The notes under the pieces: model-generated
Database searches by the model: none
What the model was told of the DNA's origin: nothing
What the model saw: the letters and a program-made list of their open reading frames with translations, nothing else
Part shown: positions 1-4,279 of the stretch, piece after piece
How positions within the stretch are numbered: the stretch's first letter is position 1
Layout: every line of letters starts with the position of its first letter
Position numbers and translations under genes: made by a program
Source of the DNA: Candidatus Melainabacteria bacterium
GTDB taxonomy: Bacteria; Actinomycetota; Actinomycetes; Mycobacteriales; Pseudonocardiaceae
DNA length: 5,223 nucleotides
Direction: 5' to 3'
Assembly: GCA_903970565.1 (NCBI GenBank)
Contig: CAJCJE010000688.1
Span: 1-5,223, forward strand

Positions 1-290
1 CCGACGGCAGCGCGATGATGAATCACGATGCCACGATCACGGCCATCCAGGCGGCCCAGCAGGACCCCGCCACCGATCCGGCCTCAAGCACGAACTTTCT
101 GTTCAACGACGACTGCCGTTCAGCGGTACCCGGGGCGAGCGGGTTCATCGCGTTCGCGCGGAACACCGGAAACCAGATCGACAAGGCGATCCCGATCTTG
201 CAGATAGCCGATGACGGCTCACCGCATCAGGTCGGCCGCGCCTGGTCCCAGGGCCATCCGTTGGACATGAGCCCGTCCTGTTCGTCGTAG
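1..290 (+). CDS. 3' end of an unrecognised protein (partial at left edge)
   Basis: An open frame (frame 3) enters from the left edge and stops with TAG at 288-290. ATG codons at 15 and 18 are possible starts, but no ribosome-binding site can be seen before them, so I think this is the tail of a longer gene. About 84% of third codon positions are G or C, which fits real coding sequence in this genome. The visible 95 or so residues are soluble in character, with an Asn/Asp-rich stretch (FNDDC), a short moderately hydrophobic stretch (SGFIAFA), and a tail ending SPSCSS. There is no membrane segment and no motif I recognise. It is not the NUDIX hydrolase that I would expect upstream of xerD in some actinomycetes. 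It could also be a decayed fragment. The stop lies 46 bp before the xerD start, so co-transcription is possible. Confidence 0.4.
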   Translation, partial: DGSAMMNHDATITAIQAAQQDPATDPASSTNFLFNDDCRSAVPGASGFIAFARNTGNQIDKAIPILQIADDGSPHQVGRAWSQGHPLDMSPSCSS

Positions 291-336
291 ACGAGTCGAT
301 CGACCAGCGTGTCGGCGCGGACCCGCCAGGCCCGCC

Positions 337-1269
337 GTGCTTGGCTTGGCCGTGCGGATCGTCGACCTGACGCGTGGCTATCTCGACCATCTCGCGGTGG
401 AGCGCGGTACCGCGCGCAACACGCTGGACTCCTACGCGCGCGATCTGCGCCGCTATCGCGACTACCTCGCCGCCCTCGGCGTCACCGAACTGGCCGAGAT
501 CACCGCACACCAGATCAGCGACTTTCTCGCCGCGCTGCGCGAGGGCGACGCCGACCATCCGCCGCTGGCCGCGTCCTCGGCGGCGCGCACCGTGGTCGCC
601 GTGCGCGGCCTGCACCGTTTCGCCGTGCGGGAGGGCCTGGTCGCCGACGACCCGGCCCGCGAGGTCCACCCGCCCCAACCGCCGCGTCGGCTGCCCAAGG
701 CCCTTCCGCTCGACGACGTGCTGCGCCTGCTGGAACAACCGGGCTCCGACGAGCCGCGCGCCGTGCGCGACCGGGCGCTGCTGGAACTGCTCTACTCCAC
801 CGGCGCGCGGATCTCCGAGGCGATCGGCCTGGACCTCGACGACATCGACCGCGAGCAGCGCACCGTGATCCTGGACGGCAAGGGCGGCAAACAGCGCCTC
901 GTCCCGGTCGGTCGACCCGCGCTCGCCGCGCTGGAGGCCTACCTGGTCCGCGCCCGGCCGGCCCTCGCCGCGCATGGTCGCGGCACCCCGGCGGTGTTCC
1001 TCAACGCCAGGGGCAGCCGGCTGTCCCGACAGGGAGCCTGGCTGGTGCTCAAGGCCGCCGCCGACCGGGCCGGCCTCGCTACCGAGATCTCGCCGCACAC
1101 CCTCCGGCACTCCTTCGCCACGCACCTCATGGAAGGCGGCGCGGACGTCCGCGTCGTGCAGGAACTGCTCGGCCACGCCTCGGTCACCACCACCCAGATC
1201 TATACCCTGGTCACCGTGAACACGCTGCGCGAGGTCTACGCCACCGCCCATCCGCGCGCACTCGGCTGA
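337..1269 (+). CDS. xerD: Tyrosine recombinase XerD
   Basis: Site-specific recombinase that, with XerC and FtsK, resolves chromosome dimers at dif. The 310 residues are the usual length. The N-terminal SAM-like core-binding domain spans about 12-100 and the catalytic domain about 118-300. All catalytic residues are visible: R158 (GARISE), K182 (GKGGK), H254 and R257 (SPHTLRH), H280 (LLGHAS) and nucleophile Y289 (TTQIYT). The C-terminal tail after the tyrosine ([20 protein letters not shown]) matches actinobacterial XerD rather than XerC. The frame is open back to a stop at 268-270, and GTG 337 is the first available start. TTG 346 and GTG 352 are alternatives, with 352 fitting the family N-terminus about as well. 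No clear Shine-Dalgarno favours any of them. In mycobacteria xerD sits near parA-scpA-scpB, but here an ArsR regulator follows. I see nothing truncated or damaged. Confidence 0.93.
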   Translation: MLGLAVRIVDLTRGYLDHLAVERGTARNTLDSYARDLRRYRDYLAALGVTELAEITAHQISDFLAALREGDADHPPLAASSAARTVVAVRGLHRFAVREGLVADDPAREVHPPQPPRRLPKALPLDDVLRLLEQPGSDEPRAVRDRALLELLYSTGARISEAIGLDLDDIDREQRTVILDGKGGKQRLVPVGRPALAALEAYLVRARPALAAHGRGTPAVFLNARGSRLSRQGAWLVLKAAADRAGLATEISPHTLRHSFATHLMEGGADVRVVQELLGHASVTTTQIYTLVTVNTLREVYATAHPRALG

Positions 1270-1406
1270 CCTGCACTCGGCGGGACCGGACCACGCCGTC
1301 ACCCGGCCCGTCACCCATCCTGGAGCAATCTCGCCCAGCGGACCACGGATCGTGCCAAAACCGGTACGGTAAGCGCCGACCTGAGTGCGGTACGGAGGTG
1401 GTTGGC
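1270..1406. promoter_or_regulatory. xerD-arsR intergenic region with a repeated CGGTACGG motif
   Basis: This 137-bp gap probably carries the promoter of the ArsR-type gene. The 8-mer CGGTACGG occurs twice on the same strand, at 1362-1369 and 1388-1395, 26 bp apart. The second copy touches the Shine-Dalgarno GGAGG. TACGGT at 1365-1370 fits a TANNNT -10 box, but no good -35 box lies upstream. ArsR proteins often bind their own promoters, so the repeated motif is a possible operator. ArsR sites are usually inverted repeats, which weakens this. A second short repeat, CGTCACCC, occurs at 1297-1304 and 1309-1316. I see no convincing terminator for xerD here. Confidence 0.3.
1394..1398 (+). promoter_or_regulatory. 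Ribosome-binding site fixing the arsR-type start
   Basis: GGAGG lies 8 nt before GTG 1407. The same frame is open far upstream to 309 as an antiphase shadow of xerD, so this site is what decides the true start. It also rules out GTG 1398, which overlaps the motif. Confidence 0.75.
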
Positions 1407-1766
1407 GTGCATACCGACCTTGATCAGCCGGCGCGTGAGCAGATCACGCTGGTCGGCGTGCTGCACGCGCTCAGCGACCCGACCCGGCTCGCGGTGCTGC
1501 GCCAGCTCGACGCGCGGGGCGAAACCCTGTGCGGTCGACTGGACGTGGCGGTTGCCAAGTCGACGCTGTCCCAGCACCTGCGGGTGCTCCGGGAAGCCGG
1601 GGTGACCATGACCAGGCCGGAGGGCACCCAGCGGTGGCTTTCGGTGCGCCGGGACGACCTGGAAGCCACGTTCCCCGGCCTGCTCGACGTGGTACTCGCC
1701 GCGGCGGCCCAGACCACGGAGGTGGGCCCGGCGCCGACCGTGCCGATGCCGATGGGCACCGGCTGA
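1407..1766 (+). CDS. ArsR-family winged-helix transcriptional regulator
   Basis: A 119-residue DNA-binding protein, a typical size for ArsR/SmtB regulators, which usually act as dimeric repressors. The family pattern is clear: LHALSDPTRLAVLRQL at about 18-34, a recognition-helix region STLSQHLRVLREAGV at 52-66, and a beta-wing with RPEGTQRWLSVRRDDLE at 70-86. The metal-binding ELCVCDL motif of classical ArsR is absent. The corresponding place reads ETLCGRLDV, and C42 is the only cysteine, so metal sensing through a cysteine cluster is unlikely and the ligand is unknown. The C-terminal 20 or so residues are Pro/Thr-rich and end MPMGTG. Start GTG 1407 is chosen from GGAGG 8 nt upstream. The gene stops 89 bp before the peptidase gene on the same strand and could share its transcript or control it. 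This last point is inference. Confidence 0.88.
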   Translation: MHTDLDQPAREQITLVGVLHALSDPTRLAVLRQLDARGETLCGRLDVAVAKSTLSQHLRVLREAGVTMTRPEGTQRWLSVRRDDLEATFPGLLDVVLAAAAQTTEVGPAPTVPMPMGTG

Positions 1767-1789
1767 GCCGGAACATCATCGCGGTCTAT

Positions 1790-1855
1790 GGAGGTTTACG
1801 CACGTGCGTAGACGGCGGTCCGCAGCCGCGATCAGGGACGCGGGGGGAGAAGTAG
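1790..1855 (+). promoter_or_regulatory. Palindromic leader of the peptidase/7TM operon
   Basis: The leader contains a perfect 14-bp palindrome TACGCACGTGCGTA at 1797-1810. It extends to 20 bp (1794-1813) with a single mismatched pair (T1796/G1811). It could be a dimeric regulator's operator or an RNA hairpin. A strong Shine-Dalgarno GGAGG (1790-1794) lies just before it and directs to GTG 1804, inside the palindrome's right half. The right-arm hexamer GTAGAC (1808-1813) can also pair with GTCTAT at 1784-1789 just upstream, which would enclose GGAGG in the loop. Two mutually exclusive foldings are therefore possible. Confidence 0.5.
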
Positions 1856-1908
1856 TTGCGGCGCGTTCGACGGGCTGGAAAAGATCGCGACGCGGGGAGC
1901 CCGGCTGA
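1804..1908 (+). CDS. Possible 34-residue basic leader peptide
   Basis: A short frame starts at GTG 1804, 9 nt after GGAGG (1790-1794), and stops at TGA 1906-1908. The peptide begins VRRRRSAAAIRDAGGE and contains many arginines and one tryptophan. It overlaps the first 53 nt of the peptidase gene in another frame. The start is as well equipped as that of any real gene here, so it may be translated as a leader that influences initiation at TTG 1856. It has no recognised family, and its composition is near what a GC-rich out-of-frame read would give. The start site is the only real support. Confidence 0.25.
   Translation: MRRRRSAAAIRDAGGEVVAARSTGWKRSRRGEPG
1841..1851 (+). promoter_or_regulatory. 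Ribosome-binding site supporting the TTG start at 1856
   Basis: The purine run CGGGGGGAGAA contains GGGGAG placed about 6-7 nt before TTG 1856. The frame's preceding stop TAG is at 1853-1855, so TTG is the earliest possible start. The next in-frame standard start (ATG 1985) would remove conserved-looking N-terminal sequence. Confidence 0.65.
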
Positions 1909-2473
1909 GCGCCACGCCGCCGGTTGCGCGACCGACACCGATTTCACCGAGATCCGCCAGCGGTGTCAGCGGCGGATCGACTCGATGAACCTGGTCGAAT
2001 CGGCGGACGTCGCGGCGTTGTGCCGGCACGTTGCCTCGGCCCGAGGCCGGCCACTCCATCTGCTCGACATCCGCCAGCGCGGTCCCGGACCGACCGGTCT
2101 GTGGGTGGCCACCGAGAAGGCGGACTACATCTTCTACAGCGACCTGGCCACCGCGTTGCACCGTGGTCACATCATCCTGCACGAGATCGGTCACATGGTC
2201 CTCGACCATCGGGTCTCCGCCGCCCTGACCGAGGCGACCGCGGAACTGCTGGTACCGAACCTCAATCCCGACGTGGTCCGGAGGACGTTGTCCCGAAGCA
2301 ACTATTCGGCGATCGAGGAGCGGGAAGCCGAAATATTCGCCTCGTTGTTGATGCCGAAGGTGGACACGTTGCCCGCCGGCACCGTCGAGCCGGCCGTTCC
2401 CGACTCGGTCATGGCGACCCTACGGCGGTTCGCCGTGGTCTTCGGTTTCGACGAGGACAGCCGCGATGTCTAG
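1856..2473 (+). CDS. ImmA/IrrE-like zinc metallopeptidase, partner of a 7TM protein
   Basis: A 205-residue soluble protein carrying the zinc-peptidase signature HIILHEIGHMVLDH, with H109 and H113 as likely zinc ligands and E110 as catalytic base. The downstream block IEEREAEIFASLLMP (153-167) matches the ImmA/IrrE pattern E-x-x-A-x-x-F-A-x-x-L-L-M-P, and the third ligand is probably one of E154, E155 or E157. The segment GLWVATEKADYIFYS (81-95) before the active site also fits the actinobacterial proteins paired with MAB_1171c-type membrane proteins. Known relatives cleave a specific DNA-binding repressor (ImmA-ImmR, IrrE-DdrO), but the substrate here is unknown. There is no membrane segment or signal peptide. 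The first 29 or so residues are Arg-rich and look like an extension, so the TTG start rests on the good ribosome-binding site and an upstream stop. The last 8 bp overlap the membrane-protein gene. No XRE repressor is encoded nearby. Confidence 0.85.
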   Translation: MRRVRRAGKDRDAGSPAERHAAGCATDTDFTEIRQRCQRRIDSMNLVESADVAALCRHVASARGRPLHLLDIRQRGPGPTGLWVATEKADYIFYSDLATALHRGHIILHEIGHMVLDHRVSAALTEATAELLVPNLNPDVVRRTLSRSNYSAIEEREAEIFASLLMPKVDTLPAGTVEPAVPDSVMATLRRFAVVFGFDEDSRDV

Positions 2474-3725
2474 CTATGCCGTTGCCAACGACACCATCTA
2501 CGTCATCCTCGTTCTGCTGGGCGCTGCCTTCCTGGCCCGGCTCAGGACAGTGATTCGCGCACCGCGCAACCGGACCAACCAGGCCGTGTGCGTGTTGTTG
2601 TTGCTGCTGGAGGCAGCGTTCGCGCTCGGCAGCGACACCATTCCCGCGCACCTTCCACTCCTGTCGACCAGACCGAGTCTTGCCGGCCTCGTCCAACACT
2701 GTTGCCTGGTCGGTGCTGGCCTTGCCGGCCAACTCCTGATGCTGTGGCTGGTCGGTGCCGATCCGCGCACCGTCCCTCCGGCGATCCGATCGCGAGTGAT
2801 CGTCGCTGCGGTCACCATGTCGGCGTTGATCGCGTTGTACTGCTCCGCTCCCATCGGGAACGTCGGTTTCGACTTCGTCAGCGCCTACGGCACCGATCCT
2901 CGGGTGTGTGCGTATCTGCTGGTGTTCCTGGCATATCTCGCGATCCTGCTGTGCGGTCTGGCCTGGTCGACCAACGTCTACTCCCGACACGCCAGAAACC
3001 GGTCGCTGCGGTTCGGTCTGCGGGCGACCGCGCTGTCCGCCGTGGTCGGTGTCGGCTACACCGTCCACAAAGCCGGCTACACCATCGCCGTGTTCTGCCA
3101 TGTGAACCTGCCCTGGTCGGAATCGCTGGTGTCGACATCGCTGGCCGGCGTCTCGGTGGTCGTTCTCCTGTTCGGTGTCCTGCTCGCGTTGGCCGGGTCA
3201 CGCCTACCCGTCCTGCGCGCCTGGCGGCGCCGCAGGCGGGACTATGCCCGGATCAGGCCGTTGTGGTTGACCGTCTGCGATGCGTTCCCCACCGTCGCCC
3301 TGCTGCCTCCGTCGAGCAGTCCGGGCGGGTTGCGCAGACCGGACGCGGACTTCTGGATCTACCGGTTCGTTATCGAGATCAACGACGCACTCCTGCTGCT
3401 GCGGCCCTATCGCGACGATCGGATTCCGGACCTGGTGCGTGTCAAGGTATCCGGGGGCCCCTCGGTCGACGTCGACGCCCTGATCGGCGCGGCGAACGTG
3501 GCCGCTGCCCTCCGCGCGAAGGCCGCCGGTGCCGAACCCGTCGCGGACCAAACCGCACTGGCGCAACCACCGGGCACCGACGTCACCACCGAGGTCGCCT
3601 GGATGTCGATGGTCGCGCAGCACTGCCGGCGATCCCGCGTCGTCGCTGCCGTGCTCGCCGAAACGGTTCAACCCAGGTACGAAGGTCAGTGGGGTCGGCG
3701 ACCGGATGGTCGTCGACCCCACTGA
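2466..3725 (+). CDS. Seven-helix membrane protein of the MAB_1171c / DUF6545 type
   Basis: A 419-residue integral membrane protein. Hydrophobic segments lie at about 9-26, 38-55, 73-97, 109-127, 147-167, 187-210 and 222-244, giving seven predicted helices. They are followed by a basic stretch RAWRRRRRDYARIRPLW (251-267) and a cytoplasmic domain to 419. The blocks RIRPLWLTVCDAFPTVALLPP (262-282, with one residue varying from what I recall of the family) and the WIYRFVIEINDALLLLRPY region (297-315) are the signatures I associate with MAB_1171c putative transporters with a DUF6545 tail. Transport has not been shown for the family as far as I know, and signalling is equally possible. The start ATG overlaps the peptidase stop (ATGTCTAG), with GAGGA 8 nt upstream, so translation is coupled. 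The C-terminal 13 residues, including GRRPDGRRP, are encoded by the terminator-like hairpin, so that tail may be under RNA rather than protein constraint. Confidence 0.85.
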   Translation: MSSYAVANDTIYVILVLLGAAFLARLRTVIRAPRNRTNQAVCVLLLLLEAAFALGSDTIPAHLPLLSTRPSLAGLVQHCCLVGAGLAGQLLMLWLVGADPRTVPPAIRSRVIVAAVTMSALIALYCSAPIGNVGFDFVSAYGTDPRVCAYLLVFLAYLAILLCGLAWSTNVYSRHARNRSLRFGLRATALSAVVGVGYTVHKAGYTIAVFCHVNLPWSESLVSTSLAGVSVVVLLFGVLLALAGSRLPVLRAWRRRRRDYARIRPLWLTVCDAFPTVALLPPSSSPGGLRRPDADFWIYRFVIEINDALLLLRPYRDDRIPDLVRVKVSGGPSVDVDALIGAANVAAALRAKAAGAEPVADQTALAQPPGTDVTTEVAWMSMVAQHCRRSRVVAAVLAETVQPRYEGQWGRRPDGRRPH

Positions 3726-3727
3726 CC
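3684..3727. terminator. Strong bidirectional hairpin between convergent genes
   Basis: The arms 3684-3703 and 3708-3727 form a 20-bp stem closed by a GGAT loop. The outer 14 pairs are perfect (GGTCAGTGGGGTCG / CGACCCCACTGACC) and only the pair 3698/3713 is a G-U wobble. The hairpin contains the TGA (3723-3725) of the 7TM gene and ends 11 bp before the stop of the minus-strand SH3-like gene (3739-3741). It therefore lies exactly where a shared terminator is expected. No U-run follows on either strand, which is common in actinobacteria. It may also stabilise the 3' ends of both transcripts. Confidence 0.8.
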
Positions 3728-3738
3728 GGATCAGGTCG

Positions 3739-4260
3739 CTAGTTGCTGCCGTCGCACGGTGGGATCACGTTCTGGCCGCCCGAGTTGGGGTCCGGATCGT
3801 AGATGAAACCCAGATCGAGGAAGCCGGTCTCGTTGTTGCTGTGGTCCAGGACCAGCGTCCACGGATTGCCCCAGGGGGAGTTCGTCGGCAGGATGCAGAT
3901 GGCAGCCACGTCGTCGGGGTGCCCGCTGGCCCCGTCGTTGGGTACCTCACCCTGGTTGCAGTTCGTTTCCGGGCACTGGAAAATGCTGGCCGTGGGGATG
4001 TTCGTCCAGACCCCGACCCCGATCCCGGGAATGCTTGCCGCGACCATCGTCTTCTTGGTGGTGCCGGTGGCGGTCGCCTGGTTTCCGTGGCCGGGGTTCG
4101 TCACCTGCCACTGGGTGGCCGGCGTCGGCGTGGCCGGCTGACTGACCGAGTGAGCGGCATTGGTGGTTGGCTGGGCCTGCGCCTGCACCGTAGCCGTGGC
4201 AACACTGGCTAATACCGCCAGCGACAGGACGGCGCCCATCTTGAGCTTTGTGGAAAACAC
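3739..4260 (-). CDS. Small exported SH3-like domain protein
   Basis: A 173-residue protein with a clear Sec signal peptide: basic start (FSTKLK), hydrophobic core about 9-24 (GAVLSLAVLASVATAT), and an Ala-rich end (VQAQAQP) with cleavage likely after an Ala near 27-29. A Thr/Pro/Ala-rich linker (about 30-72) follows. The mature domain has an SH3-like layout: GIGVGVWTNIPTASIFQC, then VAAICI, WGNPWTLVLD and NETGFLDLGFI. This resembles bacterial SH3 domains of secreted actinobacterial proteins, which often bind cell wall. Four cysteines (C96, C101, C122, C169) could form two disulfides. GTG 4260 is chosen because AAGGAG lies 6 nt upstream; the in-frame ATG at codon 8 has no such site. The gene starts 19 nt after the stop of the repeat protein on the same strand, so the two are probably one operon. 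The SH3 call is by pattern and is moderately certain. Confidence 0.75.
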   Translation of the reverse strand: MFSTKLKMGAVLSLAVLASVATATVQAQAQPTTNAAHSVSQPATPTPATQWQVTNPGHGNQATATGTTKKTMVAASIPGIGVGVWTNIPTASIFQCPETNCNQGEVPNDGASGHPDDVAAICILPTNSPWGNPWTLVLDHSNNETGFLDLGFIYDPDPNSGGQNVIPPCDGSN

Positions 4261-4266
4261 GTCATT

Positions 4267-4272
4267 CTCCTT
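4267..4272 (-). promoter_or_regulatory. Ribosome-binding site of the SH3-like gene
   Basis: On the minus strand AAGGAG lies 6 nt before GTG 4260-4258, within the 19-nt gap after the stop of the repeat-protein gene. It separates this gene from the artificial longer open frame that runs back through the repeat gene to 4758. Confidence 0.75.
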
Positions 4273-4279
4273 TGTGGAT

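Noticed and set aside
295..304. 10-bp palindrome GTCGATCGAC before xerD
   Set aside because: Short palindromes with CGATCG are common in GC-rich actinobacterial DNA, and it has no clear position relative to a promoter or start.
145..1314. Long open frame of 389 codons on the minus strand
   Set aside because: It is antisense to xerD, which has all catalytic residues. The frame is a by-product of GC-biased codon use, and its translation is Gly/Arg/Val-rich with no recognisable motif.
309..1406. Upstream extension of the ArsR-type frame
   Set aside because: It is the out-of-frame shadow of xerD, Arg/Pro-rich, with no domain. The ArsR start is fixed by GGAGG before GTG 1407.
2588..3742. 384-codon plus-strand frame overlapping the 7TM gene
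   Set aside because: It is Arg/Pro/Ala-rich with no hydrophobic segments or motif. The overlapping 7TM frame carries clear family signatures.
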